Below, in pieces: positions 52,737 to 61,682 of a stretch of DNA of 64,000 nt. The translations under genes and the position numbers were made by a program. The notes under the pieces were generated by a model. That model was not told the DNA's origin. It made no database searches and worked only from the letters and a program-made list of their open reading frames with translations. Numbering within the stretch: the stretch's first letter is position 1; every line of letters starts with the position of its first letter. Where the stretch lies: the NCBI RefSeq assembly GCF_014655715.1, contig NZ_BNBM01000003.1:51885-115884 (forward strand), read 5' to 3'. This DNA comes from Streptomyces lanatus (GTDB lineage: Bacteria; Actinomycetota; Actinomycetes; Streptomycetales; Streptomycetaceae).

Positions 52737-53221
52737 TCCCCCGTCGCCCCGTCGAGCAGCTCCCGCACGATGTCCATGTGGCCGGCGTGCCGTGCCGTCT
52801 CCTCGATCATGTGGACCAGCACCCAGCGCAGGGACACCTCGGTGCCCCGCCACGCCGGCTGCCCCAGGTCGGTCAGCGGGCGCTCGGCGATCACGCGGTC
52901 GGCAGCGGCGCGCGCACGGCCGTAGAACTCGACGATCTGCCGTGTCGTCTCGCCCTGGTCGGCCCGCATGTCCTCGTCGCTGTACGGGTCGAACCACAGC
53001 GGCTCCACCTCACCGCCGAACGTCGACACGAACCAGCCGTACTCCACCGAGCCGAGGTGCTTGACCAGGCCCAGCAGATTGGTGCCGGACGGCGTCATCG
53101 GTCGGCGCAGCCGCTCGTCGTCCAGCCCTTCCAGCTTCCCCAGCACCGCGTCCCGATGCCGGTCCAGGCTCGCCCGGAGTGTTTCCTTCTCGCCCGCCGT
53201 GTACGTCGTCGAGTCCGTCAT
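52721..53221 (-). CDS. DinB/DUF664-family protein
   Basis: 166 residues from the ATG of MTDSTTYTAGE; the long upstream frame is shadow. The four-helix DinB fold is marked by TLRASLDRHRDAVLGKLEGL, VKHLGSVEYGWF (metal His) and RWVLVHMIEETARHAGHMDIVRELLDG (two more metal His). These metal-binding bundles include mycothiol-dependent S-transferases in actinobacteria; the exact reaction is unknown. Convergent overlap with the GNAT gene. Confidence 0.9.
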   Translation of the reverse strand: MTDSTTYTAGEKETLRASLDRHRDAVLGKLEGLDDERLRRPMTPSGTNLLGLVKHLGSVEYGWFVSTFGGEVEPLWFDPYSDEDMRADQGETTRQIVEFYGRARAAADRVIAERPLTDLGQPAWRGTEVSLRWVLVHMIEETARHAGHMDIVRELLDGATGDQRPD

Positions 53222-53272
53222 GGCGCTGAAAAATAGCAGCGGCCACCGACAACGCCCTGCGATCATGACGGG

Positions 53273-54052
53273 ATGGGACAGGGGAGCAGGTCGTTCGAGG
53301 AACTCGTCGCCGAGGGCGCCGCCGTGCCCACCGAGGGCTGGGACTTCTCCTGGTTCGAGGGGCGGGCCACCGAGGCACGGCCCAGCTGGGGGTATGCCGT
53401 GTCCCTGGCCGACCGGCTGGCCGGCGCGACCGCCGCGCTCGACCTCCAGACCGGGGGAGGGGAGGTCCTCGACTTCGCCCTCGGCCGGGCCCCGAAGGCG
53501 CCCGTGCTGACCGTCGCCAGCGAGGGCTGGCCGCCGAACGTCGCCAAGGCCACCGCCCTGCTCGCCCCACGCGGAGTCGCGGTCGTCGCCGCGCCGGAGG
53601 ACGCCCCGCTGCCGTTCGCCGACGAGGCGTTCGATCTCGTCAGCAGCCGGCATCCGGTGCGGGCCAACTGGGCGGAGATCTCCCGCGTCCTGCGGCCCGG
53701 TGGCACCTACTTCGCCCAGCATGTCGGGCCGCACAGCGTCTTCGAACTCGTCGAGTACTTCCTCGGCCCCCAGCCCGAAGAGGTCCGCACCGGCCGCGAC
53801 CCCGGCCGTGAACGGGCCGACGCGGAGGCCGCCGGCCTGGAGATCGTCGACCTGCGCGCCGAGGAACTGCGTATGGAGTTCCACGACATCGCCGCGGTCG
53901 TCCACTTCCTGCGCAAGGTGGTGTGGATGGTGCCCGGCTTCACCGTCGAGACGTACCGCCCCCGGCTGCGCGCCCTGCACGAGCGGATCGAGTCCGAGGG
54001 CTCTTTCGTCGCCCACAGCACCCGCCACCTCTTCGAGGCCCGCAGGCCATAA
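53273..54052 (+). CDS. Class I SAM-dependent methyltransferase
   Basis: 259 residues. SAM-binding motif I is diverged as ALDLQTGGGEVLDFAL, with AAPEDAPLPFADEAFDLV (motif II/III region) and ISRVLRPGGTYFAQHVG. It is the family often annotated methyltransferase type 11. No partner or substrate can be seen. It is followed after ten bases by the stop of a convergent wHTH gene, so they end together. ATG with GGGATGGGAC upstream. Confidence 0.9.
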   Translation: MGQGSRSFEELVAEGAAVPTEGWDFSWFEGRATEARPSWGYAVSLADRLAGATAALDLQTGGGEVLDFALGRAPKAPVLTVASEGWPPNVAKATALLAPRGVAVVAAPEDAPLPFADEAFDLVSSRHPVRANWAEISRVLRPGGTYFAQHVGPHSVFELVEYFLGPQPEEVRTGRDPGRERADAEAAGLEIVDLRAEELRMEFHDIAAVVHFLRKVVWMVPGFTVETYRPRLRALHERIESEGSFVAHSTRHLFEARRP

Positions 54053-54062
54053 GGGCCCCGCC

Positions 54063-55229
54063 TCATGCGTGCGGCCCGACCGTCACCTCCCCGAGCACCA
54101 GTTCCGCCTTCGCCTCCAGCACTTCCCCGACCCGCTCCGCCTGCTCGCCCAGCTCCCGCTCCTGGCGCGCCGTCAGGGACCGCCCGATCAGCTCCACCGT
54201 GACCGTCGTACGACGCCCCTGACGCCGCTGGTGCCAGACCCCCGCCACCCGGCCGTCCACCAGCAGCACCGGAAAGTTCCCGGCCTGCCCGCCCGCGAGC
54301 GCCCGCCGGTACGCCTCCCCGGGGAACAGCGACTCCCGGGGCTGCGCGGCGATGGCGTACGCGTCGAAGTACGGCAGCAACCGAACCCCCCGCACCCGCC
54401 CGCCCGGGAACTCCGTGTCCCCCGCCGCCACCCAGGCCACCGCCCCCTCGAAGGCGACCTCCTCGATCTCCCCGGCCTCCGCCAGTCGGGCGAACAGAGA
54501 GGCCACCCAACTCGCCGGTGCCGCCAGCCACTTGGTGAAGTTCTGGGGCGTGGCCGGACCGTACGCGCGCAGATACCGCCGTACGAGCTCCCGCAGGGCC
54601 GCCTCACCCGGCAACGGAGCGAAGGACGGCGGTCGGGTGTACGTCACCTTGCGGCCCCGGTTCGGGCCGGCGCACAGGGCGCCGGACTGGCCGGCCCGGT
54701 GCATGACCTGCCGCCAGCGCGGCCACAGATCCTGGAAGGCCGGCATCACCAGGTCGCCGGCCCAGGGACCGGTGCGCGCCACGACCTCCTCGCCCAGCTC
54801 CTCCACGGTCAGACACACCCCGTCGAGCGCGTCCCCGATCGCCGCCACGATCTGCTCCGCCTGCTCCTCGCTGACCCGGACGTCCGGCGCGAACGCGCTC
54901 GGCCCCGTCGGAATCGCGGTCAGCGCCCCGCACCACAGGGGCAGTTCGGCGGTGGGCAGCAGATGTACGGTCCCCCGCGGTCCGAACGTCTTCACCAGCG
55001 AGCGGTCCTCCCACAGCGCGGCCCGCACCTCCGCCCGCGTCACCCCGGCCGCCCGCACCCCCACCGACACCTCGGCCGCGGACAGCACCTGCGCATGCGC
55101 GCCGAGCATCGCCCCGACCACATCGGCGACCGGAGTGCCGGGCGCGGCGGGCCGGGCCAGGAACTGCCGCTCCAGCCGTCGCGCACTCGCCTCGTCCCAA
55201 CTCCTGGATTTCGCTGTCCTAGAGGTCAT
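54063..55229 (-). CDS. AlkZ-like winged-helix DNA-binding family protein (HTH_42)
   Basis: 388 residues. Three tandem winged-helix-like segments typical of the family of AlkZ/YcaQ DNA glycosylases are evident: VVGAMLGAHAQVLSAAEVSVGVRAAG, FGPRGTVHLLPTAELPLW, LRELVRRYLRAYGPATPQNFTKWL and LLPYFDAYAIA. AlkZ unhooks interstrand crosslinks or removes alkylated bases; some relatives protect antibiotic producers. It lacks an obvious QxQ catalytic motif, so the DNA glycosylase role is only a family inference. Confidence 0.85.
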   Translation of the reverse strand: MTSRTAKSRSWDEASARRLERQFLARPAAPGTPVADVVGAMLGAHAQVLSAAEVSVGVRAAGVTRAEVRAALWEDRSLVKTFGPRGTVHLLPTAELPLWCGALTAIPTGPSAFAPDVRVSEEQAEQIVAAIGDALDGVCLTVEELGEEVVARTGPWAGDLVMPAFQDLWPRWRQVMHRAGQSGALCAGPNRGRKVTYTRPPSFAPLPGEAALRELVRRYLRAYGPATPQNFTKWLAAPASWVASLFARLAEAGEIEEVAFEGAVAWVAAGDTEFPGGRVRGVRLLPYFDAYAIAAQPRESLFPGEAYRRALAGGQAGNFPVLLVDGRVAGVWHQRRQGRRTTVTVELIGRSLTARQERELGEQAERVGEVLEAKAELVLGEVTVGPHA

Positions 55230-55768
55230 GGAGCGACGGTAGGCCGGATATAGGTCGGAACCCGTCCGCTAACCCGCTCCCCGGGGGTGCCGTGTCGGTG
55301 CAAACCGTATATCCATGGGCAAATAGCCCCGACCACCTGCACATCCAAGGATCACTCACCTTTTCCACATCGTTATGGTGGCCGACTCGCAATCCCTTCA
55401 CTGCTCACGTAAGTTCAGACCAAGGCAATTCGCGTACGCAAAGCTGCGCGGCGGCACCGCGCAGTGGAGGGGGCTGCGCGGTGCTGTGCCTTCTGCGCCT
55501 GACGTCAAGGCGGCGTTCGCGGTCGGGGTCACCCGGGCGGGGGACGCACGGACAAGTCATCAGTCAGCGCTCAAGAGCCGCCAAACCCTCCGCATCCGGC
55601 CGCATCCCACCCGTTTCCCCTGGGATTCCGCACCGAACCGGCCACGATTCCGCCACGAAGAGGCCCTCCCGCGGCCACCGCCGCGTCGCCGAACGATTCC
55701 GGAGAGTAGTTGTGGCACGCCGATGCGCGCAGCATCCCTCACGAAGGGTTATGGTGGAAGCCCCCCCT

Positions 55769-55808
55769 CGGGCCGGTCCGTCTCCCCCCCACGGACCGGC
55801 CCGTTTTT
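55769..55808 (+). terminator. Strong rho-independent terminator
   Basis: CGGGCCGGTCCGT and ACGGACCGGCCCG are perfect 13-bp arms with a 9-base pyrimidine loop, followed by TTTTT at 55804-55808. It terminates a transcript from the left, but no gene lies there on the plus strand; the terminated RNA may be a small RNA or leader. Confidence 0.8.
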
Positions 55809-55850
55809 CATGCCCGGAGCAGGGGCATGTCTGAGTGCCGGGTGCAGCAG

Positions 55851-55912
55851 CGCCCTTTTTAGGGGCGCGGGGAACTGCGCGACCAGCCATGAACCACCCG
55901 CAGCCGCCAACG
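55851..55912 (+). repeat. Interspersed GC-rich element, related shorter copy 3
   Basis: Contains AGGGGCGCGGGGAACTGCGC and GCGCGACCAGCCATGA then CACCCGCAGCCGCC, sharing the GGGGCGCGGGG and CGCGACCAGCC blocks with the copies at 11076 and 20847. The central TGCGGCTCCGCCGC palindrome is missing. Confidence 0.6.
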
Positions 55913-56036
55913 AACCCCAGACACCCCCCACTCATGGCGCCCACACCCACCCCTCCGCACCCAGTACCACGCCCCAAGCCCCGCAGGGGTACGCTTCGCC
56001 GATAGGGGACCGTCGTACGGAGGGGCTGACGAACAC

Positions 56037-56810
56037 GTGAACCTGCGCGACAAGCTGCGCAACCTGCTGGTCAGGCTGTACGCACGCCGGGTGGAGGGTC
56101 ACCTGGACCACGCTCAGGTGCCCAAGCACATCGGCGTCATCATGGACGGCAACCGGCGCTGGGCGAAGGCCTCGGGTTCCACCACCGTGCACGGTCACCG
56201 GGCGGGCGCCGAGAAGATCGAGGAATTCCTCGGCTGGTGCTCCGAGACCGATGTCGAGGTCGTCACCCTCTGGCTGCTGTCGACCGACAACTTCGACCGG
56301 CCGCAGGACGAACTCGTCCCGCTCCTCGGCATCATCGAGGACGTCGTGGGCACCCTCGCCGCGGACGGCCGCTGGCGGGTGCACCATGTCGGCACCCCGG
56401 ATCTGCTGCCCTCTCAGATGCAGACCGTGCTGAAGGAAGCCGAGGAGTCCACGGCGCACATCGACGGGATACTGGTCAACGTCGCCATCGGCTACGGCGG
56501 ACGCCAGGAGATCGCCGACGCCGTGCGCTCGATGATCGTCGACGCCCATGACAAGGGCACCGCGATGGAGGACCTCGCCGAGTCCGTCAGCGTCGAGTTG
56601 ATCGGCCGCCATCTCTACACCGGCGACCAGCCCGACCCCGACCTCGTGATCCGCACCAGCGGCGAGCAGCGGCTGTCCGGATTCATGCTGTGGCAGACGG
56701 CCCACTCCGAGTACTACTTCTGCGAGGTCTTCTGGCCGGCCTTCCGTAAGGTCGACTTCCTGCGCGCGCTGCGCGACTACGCGGCACGGCACCGGCGCTA
56801 CGGCGGCTGA
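56037..56810 (+). CDS. uppS: Isoprenyl transferase (cis-prenyl diphosphate synthase)
   Basis: 257 residues from GTG. Catalytic Asp is in HIGVIMDGNRRWAKA (near 37); further motifs are WLLSTDNFDRPQ and LVIRTSGEQRLSGFMLWQTAHSEYYF. It condenses isopentenyl diphosphates in the Z-configuration to make the undecaprenyl-type lipid carrier for wall synthesis. Streptomyces usually carry more than one such gene, so this may be the essential one or a shorter-chain paralogue. Overlaps nothing; the following leader has a tandem repeat. Confidence 0.93.
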   Translation: MNLRDKLRNLLVRLYARRVEGHLDHAQVPKHIGVIMDGNRRWAKASGSTTVHGHRAGAEKIEEFLGWCSETDVEVVTLWLLSTDNFDRPQDELVPLLGIIEDVVGTLAADGRWRVHHVGTPDLLPSQMQTVLKEAEESTAHIDGILVNVAIGYGGRQEIADAVRSMIVDAHDKGTAMEDLAESVSVELIGRHLYTGDQPDPDLVIRTSGEQRLSGFMLWQTAHSEYYFCEVFWPAFRKVDFLRALRDYAARHRRYGG

Positions 56811-57175
56811 GCCACTCACGACGCTCCGATCGCCGTATTCCGGCGCTCCGAACGTCGTATTCCGGTGAGGTGAAATCAACCCTCTCCGGGACAGAAGTAA
56901 CAAGGAGTTCACCAGCGCGCCGTCATATGCGCTGGCATGGCACCGCATGTTCGAGGGCATAAGGCAAGCAGGTCGACACCCGAACCACGGGTGTCGTATC
57001 TCAGCGGGCGGCGCCGGAGCCGTCCGCCCGGGAGGCCCTTTGCACCAGCCCGACCGTGCGGTCACGGCACGGAGAGGACGTGGGGGGCCGGTTTTCGGCC
57101 CGTGCAGGGCGGCCGACGACCGGTCCAGCTCCACTCCGTCGCTCCCCGACCTCATCCGAGGGGGTACGTCCTTCC
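56811..57175. other. Leader region before the PIN-PhoH gene
   Basis: The 365-bp gap contains a 22-bp tandem repeat (56822-56865), a perfect 8-bp hairpin GACACCCG-AACCA-CGGGTGTC (56975-56995) and further GC-rich stems (for example GGGCCG-GTTTT-CGGCCC near 57090). A long structured 5' leader is likely. No Rfam-type riboswitch could be recognised by eye. Confidence 0.55.
56822..56865 (+). repeat. 22-bp tandem direct repeat downstream of uppS
   Basis: Two adjacent 22-bp units at 56822-56843 and 56844-56865. Both begin CGCTCCGA and end CGTATTCCGG; they differ at only two positions. The 22-bp period is two helical turns, the arrangement of tandem protein binding sites. Confidence 0.8.
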
Positions 57176-58501
57176 GTGGTGACCAGCACAAAGCGCCACA
57201 AGCCCGACCGGCGCACCTACGTTCTCGACACCAGCGTCCTGCTGGCCGACCCGAACGCCCTGAACCGCTTCGACGAGCACGAGGTCGTGCTCCCCATCGT
57301 CGTGGTGACGGAACTGGAGGCCAAGCGGCACCATCCCGAACTCGGCTATTTCGCCCGGCAGGCGCTGCGTCTGCTCGACGAATTCCGGGTGCGGCATGGC
57401 CGTCTCGATGCCCCCATTCCGATCGGGGATCTCGGCGGGACCGTCCGTGTCGAGCTCAACCACTCGGACCCCAGCGTGCTGCCCAGCGGCTACCGCCTGG
57501 GGGACAACGACTCCCGCATCCTCGCGGTCGCCCGCAATCTCCAGGCCGAGGGATTCGACGTCACCGTCGTCTCGAAGGACCTGCCGCTCAGGATCAAGGC
57601 CTCGTCCGTCGGTCTCCTCGCCGAGGAGTACCGCGCCGAGCTCGCCATCACGGACTCCTCCGGCTGGACCGGAATGTCCGAACTGACCCTGCCGGGCGAA
57701 CAGGTGGACATCCTCTTCGAGGAAGGCCACATCCACGTCCCCGAAGCGGTCGACATGCCCGTGCACACCGGGCTGACGATCCACTCCGAGCGCGGCAAGG
57801 CGCTGGGCCGGATCACGCCCGAGGGCAACGTCCGCCTGGTGCGCGGCGATCGGGAGGCCTTCGGTATCAAGGGGCGCAGCGCCGAGCAGCGCATCGCTCT
57901 CGACCTCCTGCTCGATCCGGACGTCGGGATCGTGTCGATGGGCGGCCGGGCCGGCACCGGCAAGTCGGCGCTGGCGCTGTGCGCGGGTCTGGAGGCGGTC
58001 CTGGAGCGCCGTCAGCACCAGAAGGTGATGGTCTTCCGGCCGCTGTACGCGGTGGGCGGCCAGGAACTCGGCTATCTGCCCGGCAGCGAGGCCGAGAAGA
58101 TGAGCCCCTGGGCGCAGGCCGTCTTCGACACACTCTCCGCGGTCACCAGCCGCGAGGTCATCGAAGAGGTCACCGCGCGCGGGATGCTGGAGGTCCTCCC
58201 TCTCACTCACATCCGCGGGCGCTCGCTGCACGACGCCTTTGTGATCGTGGACGAGGCACAGTCGCTGGAAAGGAATGTGCTGCTGACCGTTCTGTCCCGA
58301 ATTGGTGCTAACTCGCGGGTGGTTCTCACTCACGACGTGGCTCAGCGGGACAATCTGCGGGTCGGGCGCTACGACGGTGTCGTCGCCGTCGTGGAGAAGC
58401 TGAAGGGGCACCCGCTCTTCGCCCATGTCACGCTGACGCGGTCCGAGAGGTCCCAGATCGCGGCCCTTGTGACCGAAATGCTGGAGGACGGGCAGATCTG
58501 A
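57176..58501 (+). CDS. PIN-PhoH fusion ATPase (PhoH2-type)
   Basis: 441 residues from the first of two consecutive GTG codons. Residues 12-150 are a PIN domain with Asp in YVLDTSVLL, Glu in VVTELEAKR, and Asp in [12 protein letters not shown]. Residues 235-440 are a PhoH ATPase with Walker [10 protein letters not shown] (near 257) and Walker [10 protein letters not shown]. PhoH2 proteins are RNases with helicase-like activity and behave as toxin-antitoxin-like modules in mycobacteria; here no antitoxin gene is visible upstream. Cytosolic. Confidence 0.93.
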   Translation: MVTSTKRHKPDRRTYVLDTSVLLADPNALNRFDEHEVVLPIVVVTELEAKRHHPELGYFARQALRLLDEFRVRHGRLDAPIPIGDLGGTVRVELNHSDPSVLPSGYRLGDNDSRILAVARNLQAEGFDVTVVSKDLPLRIKASSVGLLAEEYRAELAITDSSGWTGMSELTLPGEQVDILFEEGHIHVPEAVDMPVHTGLTIHSERGKALGRITPEGNVRLVRGDREAFGIKGRSAEQRIALDLLLDPDVGIVSMGGRAGTGKSALALCAGLEAVLERRQHQKVMVFRPLYAVGGQELGYLPGSEAEKMSPWAQAVFDTLSAVTSREVIEEVTARGMLEVLPLTHIRGRSLHDAFVIVDEAQSLERNVLLTVLSRIGANSRVVLTHDVAQRDNLRVGRYDGVVAVVEKLKGHPLFAHVTLTRSERSQIAALVTEMLEDGQI

Positions 58502-58918
58502 CCCAAGTGCTCAACTTGCGGTAGCTACTCGTTGGTTGGCGCCGTTCGGAAAGGCCGAGAGCCTATCCGGGCGGCGCCTCGGCGTGTGCGGCTTTCCGTA
58601 AAACCCCAGGGACAAACAAGGTGTGAGCTTTCACACGCAACACAGAATTGCCTTGCGGCGTCCGGGTGCGGCAGAGTCTCACTCCTGTCAGGCCCCGCAT
58701 ACGACACACCTGTACCCCCAGCGGTACGGAACCACAGCAGCACCACCATCAACTGCATAGTGACGTCGTATGCCGCCCGAGTCTTCACGCGGCGCTCCCT
58801 CACGGGAGTTGCCCACCGGGTCCGCGCCTCCCGTGACCCCGCAGTTGGGAGGCCAGAGCCAGGGGCACGATTGCGTCCGCCAGGGTCACCGAAGCGGGCG
58901 ATGCTGGAAGGAAACCGT
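58502..58918. other. Long leader region of the lytic transglycosylase gene
   Basis: 417 bp without a coding sequence. It contains a 16-bp palindrome GTGTGA-GCTT-TCACAC at 58621-58636 and ends with GGAAGGA before the GTG. I looked for the c-di-AMP riboswitch that precedes many Streptomyces wall hydrolase genes and did not find its core motifs. Confidence 0.5.
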
Positions 58919-59614
58919 GTGAGTCCGATTTCGGTCAGGGGATTCGCAGTGGCGTCGGCCACCGCGGTCACCGCTGTCGGAAGCGTCATGGGCGCTGCCG
59001 CGGGCAGCACCGCGCAGAACAACGACGCCGAGGCGACGGCTGCCGATTCGACGCTCCTCGCGGACATACCCGCGGGCCAGCAGGCCCAGGTGCAGACCGA
59101 GTCCCTGTCGGCGCAGGCGGATGTCCAGGCCATCGCCGCGGACGCGAGCGCCAAGAAGGACGCGGAGGAGGCGGCCCGCAAGGCTGCCGCCGAGAGCGCG
59201 ATCGAGAAGAAGAAGGCCGCCGAGAAGGCGGAGCAGGCGGCGAAGGAAGCCAAGGAGCGCGAAGAGGCCGAGGAGAAGGCCTCCCGGTCCTCCTCCGCCG
59301 ACTTCCCCGTGCAGAGCTCGTACAGCATCTCGCAGATCCAGGCGATGGCGCGCTCGATGGTGCCGGCCGACCAGTTCCAGTGCTTCAGCAACATCGTGGA
59401 CCACGAGTCCGACTGGAACTACCAGGCCGTGAACCCGTCCTCCGGCGCCTATGGCCTCTTCCAGGCCCTGCCCGGCTCCAAGATGTCGTCCGTCGGCGCC
59501 GACTGGCAGACGAACCCGGCCACCCAGATCAAGTGGGGCCTCAACTACATGAACGACCGGTACGACAGCCCTTGCGGCGCCTGGTCCTTCTGGCAGGCCA
59601 ACAGCTGGTACTAG
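58919..59614 (+). CDS. Secreted lytic transglycosylase-like (SLT) protein
   Basis: 231 residues from GTG after GGAAGGA. A Sec-like signal (GFAVASATAVTAVGSVMGAAAG) is followed by a highly charged Ala/Lys/Glu coiled-coil linker (residues 55-125), then an SLT-type domain with catalytic Glu in IVDHESDWNYQAVNPSSGAYGLFQALP (near 163). It cleaves glycan strands of peptidoglycan. Its transcript ends at the hairpin at 59638. Cys-His features do not suggest a LysM. Confidence 0.92.
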   Translation: MSPISVRGFAVASATAVTAVGSVMGAAAGSTAQNNDAEATAADSTLLADIPAGQQAQVQTESLSAQADVQAIAADASAKKDAEEAARKAAAESAIEKKKAAEKAEQAAKEAKEREEAEEKASRSSSADFPVQSSYSISQIQAMARSMVPADQFQCFSNIVDHESDWNYQAVNPSSGAYGLFQALPGSKMSSVGADWQTNPATQIKWGLNYMNDRYDSPCGAWSFWQANSWY

Positions 59615-59637
59615 GCCTTCCTTCTCAACCCTGCGTC

Positions 59638-59667
59638 GCCCCTCACCGTCCTTCGGTGAGGGGCTTT
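59638..59667 (+). terminator. Terminator of the lytic transglycosylase gene
   Basis: GCCCCTCACCG and CGGTGAGGGGC are perfect 11-bp arms separated by a TCCTT loop (59638-59664), followed by TTTCG. The hairpin begins 24 bases after the TAG. Confidence 0.85.
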
Positions 59668-59753
59668 CGCGTTTCCTCGTGCGGTGCCCTGTACGGTCGG
59701 AATCGACGACTCCAGGGGGAGTGGTGCTCAGAGACGGGGGAAGAGGACGGATC

Positions 59754-61091
59754 ATGTCGCGAGTGCCAGGGTGGCTCGGTCGGCTCGGAGCCGGTCTGAC
59801 AGAGATGAGTGAGCGGTTGGACGAGCGCCGCGCCGCGGTCGAGGGGGAGGGCCGCGTGGCCGAGCCGTCCCCGGACGACGTTCCGCCGACCGTCGACCAT
59901 GTGCCGCCGCCCCCCGACTACGCGCCCGCCGCCCCGCCGCCGCGCCCCGACCCCGCACAGGTCGTGCCCTGGGGTGTACGGGTCGCCGCGGAGGCCGGCT
60001 GGCGGCTGCTGGTGCTCGCCGGCACCGTCTGGGTGCTGATGCGGGTCATCAGCGCCGTCCAACTCGTCGTGTTCGCCTTCGTCATCGCGCTGCTCCTGAC
60101 CGCGCTGATGCAGCCCTCGGTGGCCTGGCTGACCCGGCGGCGCGTGCCGCACGGGCTCGCCACCGCGCTGACCGCGATCCTCGGGTTCGTCGTCATCGGG
60201 CTGATGGGCTGGTTCGTGACCTGGCAGGTCATGGAAAACATCGACAACCTCTCCGACCAGGTCCAGGACGGCATCGACGAGCTGCGCAACTGGCTGCTCA
60301 ACAGCCCGTTCCACGTCACCGACAAGCAGATCAACGAGATCGCCGAGAACCTGCGCGAGGCGATCGGCGCCAACACCGACGAGATCACCTCGGCCGGCCT
60401 CGAAGGCGTCACGGTCATCGTCGAGGCACTCACCGGCATCCTGCTCGCGGCCTTCTCGACGCTGTTCCTGCTCTACGACGGCAAGCGGATCTGGCGGTGG
60501 ACGCTGAAGCTCGTGCCCGCCGCGGCCCGCCCGGGCGTCGCCGGCGCCGGCCCGCGCGCGTGGGCGACGCTCACTGCGTATGTACGGGGCACGGTGCTCG
60601 TCGCCCTCATCGACGCCGTGTTCATCGGCATCGGCATCTACTTCCTCGACGTACCGATGGCCGTTCCGCTGGCCGTCTTCATCTTCCTGTTCTCCTTCAT
60701 CCCGCTCGTCGGCGCGGTGGCCTCCGGTGCCCTGGCCGTGGTCGTGGCGCTGGTGACACAGGGCATCTTCACCGCGGTCATGACCCTGGTGGTGGTGCTG
60801 GCGGTGCAGCAGATCGAGGGGCACATCCTGCAGCCGTTCATCCTCGGACGCGCGGTCCGTGTGCATCCGCTGGCCGTTGTGCTGTCGGTGGCGGCCGGGG
60901 GCATGGTCGCGGGGATCGGCGGCGCGGTGGTCGCCGTACCGCTGGTGGCGGTGTCGAACACGATCGTCGGGTATCTGAAGGCCTATTCGCAGGAGGCGGC
61001 GCTGCGGCAGGCGCCGGAGCCGAGGGGGGCGACGGCGGTGGAGGTGGCTCCTGTGCAACCGGCGGCGCCGGCCGACGCGAAGCCGTCCTAG
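59754..61091 (+). CDS. AI-2E family transporter
   Basis: 445 residues. Cytosolic Pro-rich N-terminus (1-75), about seven to eight transmembrane helices and the AI-2E/PerM signatures (LLLTALMQPSVAWLTRRRVPHG; MAVPLAVFIFLFSFIPLVGA; VLAVQQIEGHILQPFILGRAV). The family is named for AI-2 export in E. coli (TqsA) but includes antiporters and unknown roles; in Streptomyces AI-2 signalling is not established. ATG preceded by AAGAGGAC. Ends at the bidirectional terminator before ahpD. Confidence 0.9.
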   Translation: MSRVPGWLGRLGAGLTEMSERLDERRAAVEGEGRVAEPSPDDVPPTVDHVPPPPDYAPAAPPPRPDPAQVVPWGVRVAAEAGWRLLVLAGTVWVLMRVISAVQLVVFAFVIALLLTALMQPSVAWLTRRRVPHGLATALTAILGFVVIGLMGWFVTWQVMENIDNLSDQVQDGIDELRNWLLNSPFHVTDKQINEIAENLREAIGANTDEITSAGLEGVTVIVEALTGILLAAFSTLFLLYDGKRIWRWTLKLVPAAARPGVAGAGPRAWATLTAYVRGTVLVALIDAVFIGIGIYFLDVPMAVPLAVFIFLFSFIPLVGAVASGALAVVVALVTQGIFTAVMTLVVVLAVQQIEGHILQPFILGRAVRVHPLAVVLSVAAGGMVAGIGGAVVAVPLVAVSNTIVGYLKAYSQEAALRQAPEPRGATAVEVAPVQPAAPADAKPS

Positions 61092-61099
61092 GTGTGACA

Positions 61100-61134
61100 A
61101 AGGGCCCGTTCACCGTCGAGGTGAACGGGCCCTT
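61100..61134. terminator. Bidirectional terminator between transporter and ahpD
   Basis: AAGGGCCCGTTCACC and GGTGAACGGGCCCTT are perfect 15-bp arms around GTCGA. It is flanked by A and T runs on both sides, and lies between convergent genes ending at 61091 and 61144, so it can serve both strands. Confidence 0.9.
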
Positions 61135-61143
61135 CCGGCCGGC

Positions 61144-61677
61144 CTACTCGGAGAGCACGGCCTCCGCGTCGAGCGTGACGCCGATCGCCTGGATCACGGA
61201 CGCGATCTTGAAGGCCTCCTGGACCGTCTCCCGGTCCACACCGGCCTTGCGCAGCACCTGCTCGTGCGAGTCGAGGCACATGCCGCAGCCGTTGATGGCG
61301 GACACCGCGAACGACCACAGCTCGAAGTCGGCCTTGTCGACGCCGGGGTTGCCGATGACGTTCATCCGCAGACCGGCGCGCAGGTTGCCGTACTCGTGGT
61401 CGGACAGCAGGTGCCGGGTCCGGTAGAAGACGTTGTTCATCGCCATCACGGCGGCGGCCGACTTGGCGGCCGTGTACGCCTCCGGCGAGAGGTTCGCCTT
61501 CGCCTCCGGCTCCAGCTCGCGCAGCACGATCGGGGAGCGTGCGGCGATCGCCGTGGCGAGCACCGTGCCCCACAGCTGCTGCGCCGGGAGGTCCGAATTG
61601 CCGATGACCGAGCCCAGGTTGAGCTTCAGGTCCTTGGCGTAGTCCGGTATGCGGGACTTGAGGGAGTCGAGGGACAT
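61144..61677 (-). CDS. ahpD: Alkyl hydroperoxide reductase AhpD
   Basis: 177 residues from the ATG of [11 protein letters not shown]; the longer upstream frame overlaps ahpC and is shadow. The active-site CXXC is in [14 protein letters not shown] (near 133-136), with the His base nearby. AhpD recycles AhpC with a carboxymuconolactone-decarboxylase-like fold and lipoyl partners. It starts five bases after the ahpC stop in the same operon, as in S. coelicolor. Confidence 0.96.
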   Translation of the reverse strand: MSLDSLKSRIPDYAKDLKLNLGSVIGNSDLPAQQLWGTVLATAIAARSPIVLRELEPEAKANLSPEAYTAAKSAAAVMAMNNVFYRTRHLLSDHEYGNLRAGLRMNVIGNPGVDKADFELWSFAVSAINGCGMCLDSHEQVLRKAGVDRETVQEAFKIASVIQAIGVTLDAEAVLSE

Positions 61678-61682
61678 GGGGG

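Larger units (their letters stand above)
55230..56036. other. 807-bp non-coding region before uppS
   Basis: The stretch contains no gene I can support. A strong terminator-type hairpin with T-tract is at 55769-55808, and a relative of the interspersed repeat at 55851-55912. Between 55700 and 55768 the sequence includes a possible short leader or small RNA (GAGAGTAGTTGTGGCACG...). No ribosome binding site for a small ORF is convincing. The uppS GTG follows without a clear promoter. Confidence 0.5.

Noticed and set aside
52721..54028. 435-residue extended version of the DinB protein
   Set aside because: Upstream part lies antisense to the methyltransferase gene; the DinB domain starts at MTDSTTYTAGE.
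51338..55229. Biosynthetic cluster suggested by LLM oxidoreductase, methyltransferase, GNAT and AlkZ-like genes
   Set aside because: No core synthase or peptide precursor is present; gene orientations are mixed and convergent.
58502..58918. c-di-AMP (ydaO-type) riboswitch before the transglycosylase gene
   Set aside because: The core motifs of that riboswitch (GGGGxACCCA and GGGGUGAAUC types) are absent by eye, despite the long leader of a wall hydrolase gene.
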